Below, piece by piece: positions 19,669 through 28,063 of a stretch of 64,000 nucleotides of DNA. This stretch comes from XYB1-FULL-44-23 sp964502885. Lineage in GTDB: Bacteria; Patescibacteriota; Microgenomatia; CAZETR01; Amesbacteraceae. The notes beneath the pieces were generated by a model. That model made no database searches. It saw only the letters and a list, made by a program, of their open reading frames with translations, and had not been told where the DNA came from. The stretch's first letter is position 1; every line of letters starts with the position of its first letter. The stretch lies in the NCBI GenBank assembly GCA_964502885.1, contig CAZCXU010000001.1, forward strand, positions 1-64,000, in the 5' to 3' direction. The translations under genes and the position numbers were made by a program.

Positions 19669-21845
19669 GAATTAAGAGAGCTTTCGGTGATCTCGTCCGA
19701 AGCTGCCTCCCCACTACCCGGCATTTCATGAATGAGAATTTCTCTGGCTTTGGCACCATCTGCGGGACCAATGTACCCAGATTGCTGCAACTCATCCAGG
19801 ACACGGGCGGCACGGGCATATCCAATACTAAGTTTGCGCTGCAGGAATGAAGCGGATGCGTTGTTGTGCTGAAGAATCAAACGCAAAGCATCCTCGAATA
19901 AAGAGTCTCGTTCTTCTCCATTTGAAGAAATGAAACTGGCTCCGCGGCCTTTTTTGAGTCCGGTAGGAGTGGAGGTAATCTCTTCAGTGTAGTTGGGAGT
20001 AACACCTTGTCTTTTGAGGAAATCAATGAGCTGGCGGGTTTCTTTGTCAGAAACAAACGCACCCTGGATACGTGAGGGCTTGGCGGCATCCGGAGGAACA
20101 TAGAGCATGTCTCCCCTACCCAATAGTTTCTCAGCACCGGGCTGGTCGATAATGACGCGAGAGTCGATCATGCTGGAAACGGCAAATGCGATTCGGGTGG
20201 GGATGTTTGCTTTGATTAAGCCGGTGATAATGTCGACTGATGGCCTCTGGGTAGCGATAACGAGATGGATACCAGTAGCCCGGGCCATCTGAGCAATTCT
20301 GGTGATAGCATCTTCAACTTCGACAGGAGCAAACAACATGATATCTGCCAACTCATCAATAAAGATAACCAGATACGGTAGAGCCTGGAAACCGGACAGT
20401 TCATTGTAGCTTTCAAGGTTGCGGACACCAACTTCCGAGAACAATTTGTAACGACGATCCATCTCATGAGTAGCCCATTTTAGAGCAGATAGTACTTTTT
20501 CCGGCTCAACGATGACCGGAGAAATTAGATGGGGAATTCCGTTGTACCCAGTTAACTCAACCCGTTTGGGATCGACCATAATAAGATTCAGCTCCTGAGG
20601 ACTACAACGAAAGAGAAGTGATGAGATAAAGGCGTTGATAAGTATAGATTTACCAGAACCTGTCTGCCCAGCGACAAGCACATGCGGCATGCGGGAAATG
20701 TCGCCAATAATCGGCTGGCCTGAAACATCCAGCCCCATAGCGACGGCCAATTTACTCTTGTGGTGCTTCATGCGCTCATCATCAAGAATTTTACGCAAGC
20801 CCACGAACTCTGGAGCACGATTGGGCAGCTCGATACCAACCAGGGATTTGCCGGGGATAGGCGCTTCGATGCGAATTTGACCGGTTGGAGCAGCTAAAGC
20901 CAGAGCCAAATCATTTGAAAGAGCGCTAATTTTACTAAGCTTTGTGCCAATGGCTACCTGAAGACAATATTGGGTGACTGCAGGACCTCCGTTGACCTCG
21001 ACCACTTTGGCTTCGATACCAAAAGCGTCAAGTGTCTGCTCGATAGTATCGGCATTTTCCTTGACGCTACCACGATCGGCTTTTCCGGAGATATTTTCTG
21101 ATAGCAGGGTAAGGGGTGGATAGTGCCAGGGAGCATTTGAAGCTGACTGCGGGGTAGTCATATGTGGCAAGTCGTGGCTTTCGGGTGAAGACAAAGTTGC
21201 CAGTTTGGATGAAGCCGCCTTGCCGCCGCCTTCCAATTTGGGATCTGATATACCTGTAGTGCGCATAGGAGTCGGCTTTACCGGCAGACCACTCTGAACC
21301 TGACCGGAAATCTTGATCTGCGGCGGACCTTCCGGGAATTTGCCAGTAAGAGTTTGTTTGCCGGGACGATTGAAGAGTTTTATAAAAAGATTAACAACAT
21401 CTTCGAAAGGGACGTTGGACATGATCATAAGACCGATCAAGGTGGTAATAGTCAGAAGCAGATATGAGCCCGGGGCGGAAATCAGAAAACTGGAGCTGCG
21501 CCACATCTGCAAGCCCAGAGACCCATCATGGGTCAAACCAGATAAGGCAATGATTGTAATAATACTGCCGATCAAGGTGTGAGGTTGGCCGAGCGAATTT
21601 TTGAATTTGATTACCAACATGCCACCCACTAAGAACGGAAAGGGCAAAAACAGCGACGGTAATAGTCCTACATTGGCCAGCAAAAAGGAATTGATTTTGG
21701 TAAGAAGTAAACCCTGACGAATGAATGAGATCCAAATGAGGCCAGCTAGGAAAAAAAGCATCAGCGCTGAAATGGAATAAACGGTGTGTTTTTTTAGCTT
21801 GAATTTGAATTTGTTGCGGCCAAATGGCGAGGACTTACGACCCAT
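19665..21845 (-). CDS. ftsK: DNA translocase FtsK/SpoIIIE
   Basis: A 726-residue translocase that clears chromosomal DNA from the division septum. About four membrane segments occupy the first 165 residues, a Ser/Pro-rich linker follows, and then the motor: Walker A in VAGQTGSGKS (about 388-398), Walker B-type VIFIDELADIML, and the arginine-finger region IATQRPSVDIITGLIKANIPTRIAF. The C-terminal gamma winged helix (SIGYARAARVLDELQQSGYIGP) reads KOPS-type signals. Start: the ATG at 21845 is preferred over GTG at 21863 because a TATAAT sits six bases upstream of the ATG, i.e. inside the longer reading frame. Confidence 0.96.
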   Translation of the reverse strand: MGRKSSPFGRNKFKFKLKKHTVYSISALMLFFLAGLIWISFIRQGLLLTKINSFLLANVGLLPSLFLPFPFLVGGMLVIKFKNSLGQPHTLIGSIITIIALSGLTHDGSLGLQMWRSSSFLISAPGSYLLLTITTLIGLMIMSNVPFEDVVNLFIKLFNRPGKQTLTGKFPEGPPQIKISGQVQSGLPVKPTPMRTTGISDPKLEGGGKAASSKLATLSSPESHDLPHMTTPQSASNAPWHYPPLTLLSENISGKADRGSVKENADTIEQTLDAFGIEAKVVEVNGGPAVTQYCLQVAIGTKLSKISALSNDLALALAAPTGQIRIEAPIPGKSLVGIELPNRAPEFVGLRKILDDERMKHHKSKLAVAMGLDVSGQPIIGDISRMPHVLVAGQTGSGKSILINAFISSLLFRCSPQELNLIMVDPKRVELTGYNGIPHLISPVIVEPEKVLSALKWATHEMDRRYKLFSEVGVRNLESYNELSGFQALPYLVIFIDELADIMLFAPVEVEDAITRIAQMARATGIHLVIATQRPSVDIITGLIKANIPTRIAFAVSSMIDSRVIIDQPGAEKLLGRGDMLYVPPDAAKPSRIQGAFVSDKETRQLIDFLKRQGVTPNYTEEITSTPTGLKKGRGASFISSNGEERDSLFEDALRLILQHNNASASFLQRKLSIGYARAARVLDELQQSGYIGPADGAKAREILIHEMPGSGEAASDEITESSLNS

Positions 21846-21851
21846 AAATTT

Positions 21852-21857
21852 ATTATA
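21852..21857 (-). promoter_or_regulatory. -10 box of a probable leaderless ftsK promoter
   Basis: TATAAT (6/6) followed by AAATTT and ATG. An overlapping reading TGC-TATATA also fits an extended -10. Either choice puts the transcription start at or next to the start codon. Confidence 0.55.
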
Positions 21858-21962
21858 TAGCACCTGAGGTATATATTTCCGTCATACGGCAATTTGTGTG
21901 TGGATACTCATCATTGGAGGAAAATGTCCGTCACTGCAAATCATAAATAATACGGGAGTTTT

Positions 21963-23624
21963 TTAGGATTCTACGACTACGGGAATTATCATCGGACGGC
22001 GGTGTGTCTGTTCGAAAAGAAAAGTCTCCAGAGATGTAGTAATAATCTGTCGTAAATGGCGTTCTGATTCGATTTTTCCAGATTTCCCCCCCACGGACTG
22101 CTTTATCTTTTGTGAAGCCTGGGCAAGCAAGTTGGCACTGTATTTTTCAAAAACGAAACCACGGCTGATCAACTCAAGATCGATGATGCTGCCCAGGTTG
22201 TTTTGATCTACTTCAGCAATGGCCACGACCACACCTTCTTCAGCCAATTGCTGGCGATCGCGTAAGACTACATTGCCAACATCCCCAACACCCAAACCGT
22301 CTACCATAACGTTTCGCACCGGAACTGGAGCCCCCAAGGAAACGCCAGCAGGAGTAATTACTATTGAGTAGCTATTTTCCGGCAAAAGGATTTTGTCCGG
22401 AGAATAACCCATCTTCTGGGCGAGCCGCGAATACTGAACCATATGCCGATAAGTACCTCCGATTGGCAGTAAATACTGTGGACGAGTAAGCGACATAAGT
22501 AGAAGCATGTCCTGCTGACCACCATGGCCCGAGACGTGTAAGTGATCGGTAATTTCGGAATAAATTACCTCGGCGCCCTGCTTGGAAAGAGCGTCAATAA
22601 GGGAATGAACTGCAGTCTCATTGCCGGGAATATAGTCTGAAGAGAACATGACTTTGTCGCCAGGGGCAATGCGAATATCCTTATGATCACCAGTAGCGAC
22701 CCGCTCCATGGAGGAACCAGTTTGGGCTTGAGAACCAGCGATAAGAATACAGACATTTTTGGGAGGAAGCCGACGAACATCCTTGGTCTGGATAAAGGCA
22801 CTTTTTGGCAAATTGAAATAACCGAGTTTTCCTGCAATGTCGAGATTTCGATCGATGCTACGGCCGGATATGGCGATTTTTCGGCCATGGGCGATTGCCG
22901 ACTTGGCAGCCTGATACCAACGACTAATATTGCTGCTCATTGAAGTAACAATAAATTTTCCACGACAACTGGCAACTTCACGATCAAATGTTTCCTGCAG
23001 AGTCTGCTCCGATGGAGTATATCCGGCCCGCTCACTTCCGAGAGAATCTGACAGCAATAGGCGAATTCCGTCACTACCTGCCCTGGCAATACGGCGAACA
23101 TCCGGCTGAACCCCATCAATTGGCGTAAAGTCAAATTTGAAATCGCTGCCGTGATAAACGGTACCAACCGGACTGTGAATGATTAAGTGGGTAGAGTCCG
23201 GAATAGAGTGAGTAATGCGCACTGATTCGACGGTAAATTTTCCCAGCTGCAGAGGCTGGCCAGGAATGAGAATGTTGATTTTCTTGGGCATATTTTGGTA
23301 CTCTGCGAGTTTGTCCATGATGAGGTTGGCCGGCAACTGACTGGCATATACAGGAATATTGGGTAGACGAGGCAGAATATAGGCTAGACCGCCCGTGTGA
23401 TCTTCGTGACCGTGGGTAATAACCAAACCTCGAATACGAGATAGCTTGTCTTTGAGGTAGGTGATATCGGGAATTAAGATGTCCACCCCATACATATCCT
23501 CTGTGGGAAAACCCATGCCGCAATCGACAAGGAGAATATCGTCTTCCAGTTCGTAAACGAACATGTTTGAGGTGACTTTTCCGAAACCTCCAAGGGAAAT
23601 TATTTTGAGAGTAGGATTTGCCAT
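21963..23624 (-). CDS. rnj: Ribonuclease J
   Basis: A 553-residue metallo-beta-lactamase/beta-CASP RNase. The metal site is ITHGHEDHTGG (His71, His73, Asp75, His76), later HIIHSPVGTVYHGSDFKFD and the C-terminal HVSGHGGQQDM motif. RNase J combines 5'-3' exonuclease and endonuclease activity in mRNA decay and rRNA maturation. PNPase is encoded 2 kb upstream on the same strand. A TACAAT box (23634-23639) lies nine bases before the ATG, so a promoter with almost no leader is likely. Its 5' exonuclease activity would matter for the leaderless mRNAs proposed here. Confidence 0.96.
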   Translation of the reverse strand: MANPTLKIISLGGFGKVTSNMFVYELEDDILLVDCGMGFPTEDMYGVDILIPDITYLKDKLSRIRGLVITHGHEDHTGGLAYILPRLPNIPVYASQLPANLIMDKLAEYQNMPKKINILIPGQPLQLGKFTVESVRITHSIPDSTHLIIHSPVGTVYHGSDFKFDFTPIDGVQPDVRRIARAGSDGIRLLLSDSLGSERAGYTPSEQTLQETFDREVASCRGKFIVTSMSSNISRWYQAAKSAIAHGRKIAISGRSIDRNLDIAGKLGYFNLPKSAFIQTKDVRRLPPKNVCILIAGSQAQTGSSMERVATGDHKDIRIAPGDKVMFSSDYIPGNETAVHSLIDALSKQGAEVIYSEITDHLHVSGHGGQQDMLLLMSLTRPQYLLPIGGTYRHMVQYSRLAQKMGYSPDKILLPENSYSIVITPAGVSLGAPVPVRNVMVDGLGVGDVGNVVLRDRQQLAEEGVVVAIAEVDQNNLGSIIDLELISRGFVFEKYSANLLAQASQKIKQSVGGKSGKIESERHLRQIITTSLETFLFEQTHRRPMIIPVVVES

Positions 23625-23633
23625 GCTAATGGT

Positions 23634-23639
23634 ATTGTA
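23634..23639 (-). promoter_or_regulatory. Possible -10 box of rnj
   Basis: TACAAT (5/6), nine bases before the ATG. The predicted leader is about two bases. Confidence 0.4.
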
Positions 23640-23644
23640 ATCGA

Positions 23645-24295
23645 CTAGAAAAGAGATTGCTGGGCTTTTTTGGCCAACTCTTCGACTGGAGCGCCTGTTT
23701 TCCCGTCAGTTTTCTGGGCTTGTAAATAAGCGTTTAATTTCTGGAAATCAGCTACAAATGCCGCCATCATATCTCCGGAACGAAGCGCAGCAGCGGGATG
23801 ATACATGGGAAAAATTAGAATCGGATGGGTTACTTCCGGAAAGCGATAATTGCGCGGCTGACCATGTACACGAGATATGGAGGCATCAGGAATAAATTTA
23901 CCCATTGAGTAGCGCCCAAGAGTGACTATGATTTTAGGGCTAACAATCTGAATCTGACGATCCAACCAACCTTTGCAGGCGAGAATCTCCTCGGGCGTGG
24001 GGTCACGGTTTTCGGGAGGACGAAATTTGACGATGTTGGTAATAAATACTTCAGAACGGGTAAGATGGAGTGGATCGGTCAAAACTTTTTCCAATAATTT
24101 CCCTGCTTGACCTACGAATGGGCGGCCCAGCTTATCTTCGTTGAAACCGGGAGCTTCTCCTATAAACATGATGCTGGCATTGGGATCGCCTTCTCCTGGA
24201 ACGGAGCGAATACAATTGCGGGCGATGTCTAAATCTCTAAATGAGGCAATTTCGGAGGCAATCTGATCCAGAGCGGCTTTTTTGTCTAAATCCAT
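23645..24295 (-). CDS. Family-4-like uracil-DNA glycosylase lacking most iron-sulfur ligands
   Basis: A 216-residue UDG-fold protein. Motif 1 is FIGEAPGFNEDKLGRPFVGQAG, the helix signature NIVKFRPPENRDPTPEE follows, and the DNA-intercalation motif is YHPAAALR. In family-4 enzymes four cysteines hold a 4Fe-4S cluster. Alignment to the Thermotoga-type pattern puts Phe19 and Leu22 at the CxxC positions and Phe91 where VVKCRPP has Cys; only Cys107 (LACKGWL) is kept. The fold and active site therefore look intact but the cluster is probably absent. The gene starts three bases after the Lon-like gene and precedes rnj. Confidence 0.88.
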   Translation of the reverse strand: MDLDKKAALDQIASEIASFRDLDIARNCIRSVPGEGDPNASIMFIGEAPGFNEDKLGRPFVGQAGKLLEKVLTDPLHLTRSEVFITNIVKFRPPENRDPTPEEILACKGWLDRQIQIVSPKIIVTLGRYSMGKFIPDASISRVHGQPRNYRFPEVTHPILIFPMYHPAAALRSGDMMAAFVADFQKLNAYLQAQKTDGKTGAPVEELAKKAQQSLF

Positions 24296-24298
24296 GAG

Positions 24299-25345
24299 TT
24301 AATATGTAGGGAGGTACTGTTTGACATTGTCTTCGGTAATCACAAATTCTTTACCCTTACCCTCTACTAATAATTTGGCAACCTTGCGGACTATCCCCTC
24401 GATGGTTCTTTCCAGAGTACGAATACCGGCATCAAAACCCAGAGGACGAGTAATCTTGGCCCAGACGGAATCATCGAACTTGAGAGCACCGGTGGGAATT
24501 GCAGCTTTTTCGAGCTGAGCCGGAAGAATATATTCACGGGCAATGTGAATTTTTTCGTCATCGGAATATGATGGCATAAGAATGGGTTCAAGACGGTCCA
24601 TGACAGCCGTATTGATGTGGGTAGTGTTGTTTGCGGTGGCAATGAACATGACAGACGAGAGGTCAAACGGATAATCGATGTAATGATCGGAGAAAGAATT
24701 GTTTTGAGAGGGATCGAGAAGCTCGACCAATACACCCATAATTTCCCCCCTGGCGGTATCAGAAACACGATCGATTTCATCTAGTAATATGACAGGATTT
24801 TTGACACCGGTACGACGCAGGCTCTTGATGATGTGTCCGGGCTCAGCTTCCCCATGAATCCGATACTGACCCCGTAGATCGAGAGCAGAATTCATACCAC
24901 CAAAAGGAATGCGGACAAATTTTCGTCCAAGTGCCTCGGCGATACTCTGAGCAATGGTAGTCTTTCCTGTACCCACAAGTCCGACTAACAACAGAATCGG
25001 AGCACGAAATCCGGAATCGGGCTTGCGACGATTGAGTATCATGACGGAAAGGTACTCCAAGAAACGTTCTTTGAGCGACTCCAGCCCATAATGGTGTTTG
25101 TCTAGAACCTGCTTTACGTGACCTAGATCGAGCAGATCTTCAGTCGCATTATTCCAGGGCAAGTGAGTAATCCAATCTATGTAATGAGAAATTTGTTCGT
25201 AGTCGGCACTGTAACTACCATGCTTGGCTTGTCTGCCCAGTCGTTCGATCATCTCCAGAGCGCGGGTTTTGAGATCAGTGGGCAAAACAGCCTGATCAAC
25301 CTGGGCTTTGAGTTTTTGAATATCGAGAGTCAGTTCTTGATCCAC
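24299..25345 (-). CDS. Lon-type AAA+ ATPase without N-terminal and protease domains
   Basis: A 348-residue protein matching only the central part of Lon: a helical segment, HLPWN (residues 61-65), then AAA+ with Walker A GLVGTGKT (122-129), Walker B VILLDEID (185-192), DPSQNNSFSDHYIDYPFDLS, and a sensor-2 helical domain to the end (QYLPTY). The S16 serine-lysine peptidase domain and the LAN substrate domain are both missing, and the stop is followed at once by the UDG gene, so it is not a visible frameshift. It may act as an unfoldase or chaperone, or with a separate protease. The start is GTG, six bases after an extended -10 (TGC-TAATAT). Confidence 0.9.
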   Translation of the reverse strand: MDQELTLDIQKLKAQVDQAVLPTDLKTRALEMIERLGRQAKHGSYSADYEQISHYIDWITHLPWNNATEDLLDLGHVKQVLDKHHYGLESLKERFLEYLSVMILNRRKPDSGFRAPILLLVGLVGTGKTTIAQSIAEALGRKFVRIPFGGMNSALDLRGQYRIHGEAEPGHIIKSLRRTGVKNPVILLDEIDRVSDTARGEIMGVLVELLDPSQNNSFSDHYIDYPFDLSSVMFIATANNTTHINTAVMDRLEPILMPSYSDDEKIHIAREYILPAQLEKAAIPTGALKFDDSVWAKITRPLGFDAGIRTLERTIEGIVRKVAKLLVEGKGKEFVITEDNVKQYLPTY

Positions 25346-25351
25346 AATCTT

Positions 25352-25360
25352 ATATTAGCA
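25352..25360 (-). promoter_or_regulatory. Extended -10 of a probable leaderless promoter for the Lon-like gene
   Basis: TGC-TAATAT (hexamer 4/6 plus the TG element) then AAGATT and the GTG start. The match is weaker than at ftsK but spacing is the same. Confidence 0.4.
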
Positions 25361-25374
25361 AACCGGAGCTATTG

Positions 25375-27585
25375 TTAGAAGCGACGGCGACCACCGCGAC
25401 CACCACGATCTCTGTCAAAACGTTTTGGGGCGTCAAACGGATCACCGGCATGACGATCGCCCCCACGGGAACCTTCTGTTTTAACTTTAACGGCTGGATT
25501 ACCTTGATCATCAAATAACATACTAAGGTTGATGCGACCCTGAGAGTCTATCTCTGTAACCCAAACCTTGACTTTTTGTCCCTCTGAAACAAATTGATTG
25601 GGATCCTGAACAAAACCCGGGTCCATCTGAGAAACATGGACCAATCCATCTTTTCCGGGGAGAATGTTCACAAAAGCACCAAAAGGCTGAATACGGGCAA
25701 CTGTGCCCTCATAAATTTCTCCGGGAATAACTTCTTTACCCAAACCGCTAATCCAAGCAACTGCTCGTGACGCACCATCAGGATCGGTTCCGGAGATAAA
25801 GACCGTACCGTCGTCCTTGACATCGATAGTCGTAGTAGTGGAAGCCATAAGAGCTTTGATATTTTTTCCGCCTGGACCAATCAGTTCACCGATTTTTTCA
25901 ACGGGAATCTGGGTGCGGATAATGCGAGGTGCGAGTGTAGAAATGTCTGATCTAGGAGCTGCGATAGCTGCGTGAATGACTTCGAGAATCTGTCCACGGG
26001 CAATCTTGGCTCTTTCAAAAGTCTCCTCACACATCTTTAGAGTAATACCGGGAACTTTGACGTCGAGCTGGATAGCGGTAACCCCGGTCTTGGTGCCTGC
26101 GACTTTGAAATCCATGTCTCCGTGATGATCTTCCATGCCGATAATGTCGGTAAGCAGAACATACTTGTTGCTCTTTTGGTAGTCGGGGGCTGTAACAAGC
26201 CCTATAGAAATACCAGCAACTGGCGCAAGGAGAGGAACGCCAGCATCCATGAGTGACAAAGTAGAGCCACAAGTGCTGGCCATGCTAGTAGAACCATTTG
26301 AGCTCATGATTTCGGAAACAACACGAATGGCATATGGGAAGTCTGCTTCGGCAGGAATGACGGGCAAGAGTGCGCGTTCGGCTAATGCACCGTGACCAAT
26401 TTCGCGACGGCTGGGACTGCCCATACGGCCAACTTCACCTGTGCTAAAAGGCGGGAAATTGTAGTGGTGAATATAACGCTTGGTTTCTTCGCCTTCGGCA
26501 CTTTCGAGAGACTGATAGAGAGAGGGTGCGCCAAGGGTGGTGATCGTCAAAGCCTGAGTTTGGCCGCGTTGAAAAACGGCGGAACCATGGACTCGAGGGA
26601 TTACGCCCACCTGAGCATCTAACGGACGAATTTCGTCGAATTTTCGACCATCTGGACGATGGGATTTTTCGAGGATGTTGCTACGAATTGTCTTGTGCAA
26701 TAAATCTTCGACCAAACCCGACACATAGATTTTTTGGCTATCCTCAAGTCCATCAGCTGTGGCCTCAATGAGCTTGGAAAGTGTATTTCCTTCGTGAGAA
26801 GCGGCCTGAGTAATGAAAGCATCCATCGAAGGAGAGATGCGATCTTTTACCAGAGCTGCCACTTCGGCGGGAACTTCAACTGTGGGAAGTGCCAATTTCG
26901 TCTGACCAACCTCGGCCACCAATTCCTTGATCAAACCGATAATCTTTTGATTTTCGGTAAATCCTGCTTTCAGGCCTTCGAGAATGACTGATTCCGCAAT
27001 CTGCTTTGCTCCGGCTTCGATCATGTCGATGAGATTTTCGGTGCTGCTGACGACAAGATCCAAAGTGACCCCTGACTGATTGCCATTTAGAGGATTGACG
27101 ACAACTTGGTTGTTTTCATCTACCCCAATACGAACTGTGGAAGTCGGTCCATTCCAGGGCAAGGGAGAAATGGCAATAGCGGCGGAAGCGGCTATAGCTC
27201 CAACAATATCCGGATCATTGTCTTTGTCTGCAGAGAGAACCATAACGACGAGCTGAACATCACGACGAAAGTTTTTTGGGAATAGGGGGCGAACAGTACG
27301 ATCGATCAAGCGACCGGAAAGCGTCTCTGCATCTGTGGCACGACCTTCACGCTTCACCCAGCGGGAGCCTTTAATACGACCACCGGCATAAAGTCGCTCC
27401 TGGTACTCAACTGACAAAGGAAAATAATCCTTTTTGGTGTCTTCGTTGCCCATGGTGATAACCGCCATGACTGTAGTGTCGCCATATCGGGCGAGTACTG
27501 AAGATGTAGCTTGATGAGCGAAACGACCCACTTCTAATGAAAGTGTGCGTCCGGAAACTTCTAAGGACTTCTTGGTAATTTTCAT
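25375..27585 (-). CDS. pnp: Polynucleotide phosphorylase
   Basis: A 736-residue PNPase: two RNase PH domains, a KH domain (IPVEKIGELIGPGGKNIKALMAST) and an S1 domain (GEIYEGTVARIQPFGAFVNILPGKDGLVHVSQM), ending in a Gly/Arg-rich tail (FDRDRGGRGGRRRF). It degrades RNA 3'-5' by phosphorolysis. The first RNase PH domain has FFPLSVEYQERLYAGGRIKGS; the second contains the active-site region. It follows rpsO, the classic rpsO-pnp pair, but a 97-base gap with a possible promoter separates them. Confidence 0.97.
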   Translation of the reverse strand: MKITKKSLEVSGRTLSLEVGRFAHQATSSVLARYGDTTVMAVITMGNEDTKKDYFPLSVEYQERLYAGGRIKGSRWVKREGRATDAETLSGRLIDRTVRPLFPKNFRRDVQLVVMVLSADKDNDPDIVGAIAASAAIAISPLPWNGPTSTVRIGVDENNQVVVNPLNGNQSGVTLDLVVSSTENLIDMIEAGAKQIAESVILEGLKAGFTENQKIIGLIKELVAEVGQTKLALPTVEVPAEVAALVKDRISPSMDAFITQAASHEGNTLSKLIEATADGLEDSQKIYVSGLVEDLLHKTIRSNILEKSHRPDGRKFDEIRPLDAQVGVIPRVHGSAVFQRGQTQALTITTLGAPSLYQSLESAEGEETKRYIHHYNFPPFSTGEVGRMGSPSRREIGHGALAERALLPVIPAEADFPYAIRVVSEIMSSNGSTSMASTCGSTLSLMDAGVPLLAPVAGISIGLVTAPDYQKSNKYVLLTDIIGMEDHHGDMDFKVAGTKTGVTAIQLDVKVPGITLKMCEETFERAKIARGQILEVIHAAIAAPRSDISTLAPRIIRTQIPVEKIGELIGPGGKNIKALMASTTTTIDVKDDGTVFISGTDPDGASRAVAWISGLGKEVIPGEIYEGTVARIQPFGAFVNILPGKDGLVHVSQMDPGFVQDPNQFVSEGQKVKVWVTEIDSQGRINLSMLFDDQGNPAVKVKTEGSRGGDRHAGDPFDAPKRFDRDRGGRGGRRRF

Positions 27586-27664
27586 AATTTAAGTTCTTTT
27601 GAGAAGCAAACAGGAGAAAAACTGTGAGGTACTTTCTGGTTTGTTCTTTTTTGTTCTGTTGGTT

Positions 27665-27673
27665 ATATTAACA
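27665..27673 (-). promoter_or_regulatory. Possible pnp promoter element
   Basis: TGT-TAATAT is a moderate extended -10 match. The same place can form CTGTT...AACAG hairpin arms, so the sequence might instead be a weak rpsO terminator. The 5' leader would be about 70 bases; I see no long stem in it. Confidence 0.3.
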
Positions 27674-27682
27674 GACGGTGAG

Positions 27683-27952
27683 TTATTTGGAAAGGCCGAG
27701 TTTCTTACCCACGTCCTTGAAACGATCAAGGTCTTTCTTTTGTAAATAAGCAAGTAGTCTGCGGCGCTTGCTGACCATGCTGATCAATCCACGACGAGAA
27801 TGATTGTCTTTTTTGTGCAACTTCAGATGCTCTGCCAATTTGGTGATCTTTTCAGAGAGAAGAGCAATCTGGACTTCGGGAGAACCAGTGTCGCCTTTAA
27901 CTACGGCAAATTTTTTGATGATCTCTTGTTTTGATTTGGTGTTTAGGGCCAT
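27683..27952 (-). CDS. rpsO: 30S ribosomal protein uS15
   Basis: An 89-residue uS15, which binds the central domain of 16S rRNA. Typical GDTGSPEVQIALLSEKITKLAEHLKLHKKDNHSRRGLISMVSKRRRLLAYL is complete. uS15 commonly represses its own translation through its leader, often by a pseudoknot or a three-way junction; here the gene has its own extended -10 promoter and an 84-base structured leader ending in eight Ts. Confidence 0.98.
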   Translation of the reverse strand: MALNTKSKQEIIKKFAVVKGDTGSPEVQIALLSEKITKLAEHLKLHKKDNHSRRGLISMVSKRRRLLAYLQKKDLDRFKDVGKKLGLSK

Positions 27953-27963
27953 ATTTTTGGACT

Positions 27964-28030
27964 AAAAAAAATTAAGATAGGGCCAACTTAGCGAGATGAG
28001 AAAGCCTCTCAAGCTGTGGCTAATTCTTAA
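27964..28030 (-). promoter_or_regulatory. Structured rpsO leader with a T run
   Basis: TTAAGA (28025-28030) pairs with TCTTAA (27972-27977) and, after a symmetric 4x4 internal loop, GCC (28018-28020) pairs with GGC (27982-27984), enclosing a smaller GAGA/TCTC hairpin. Eight Ts (27964-27971) follow directly, 11 bases before the ATG. This is a closed domain placed like an attenuator or an S15-binding leader. It has not been matched to a known S15 leader class. Confidence 0.5.
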
Positions 28031-28042
28031 CTGAATATGCGA

Positions 28043-28051
28043 ATTATATCA
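28043..28051 (-). promoter_or_regulatory. rpsO promoter, extended -10
   Basis: TGATATAAT is a perfect extended -10. A poor -35 (TTCCTT) lies 17 bases upstream. The leader is about 84 bases. Confidence 0.6.
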
Positions 28052-28063
28052 CGCAATTGATTT

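Noticed and set aside
21915..21950. Plus-strand GGAGG followed by ATG and an eight-codon frame (MSVTANHK)
   Set aside because: A tiny frame with no conserved partner; could be chance. No leader-peptide features such as runs of one amino acid.
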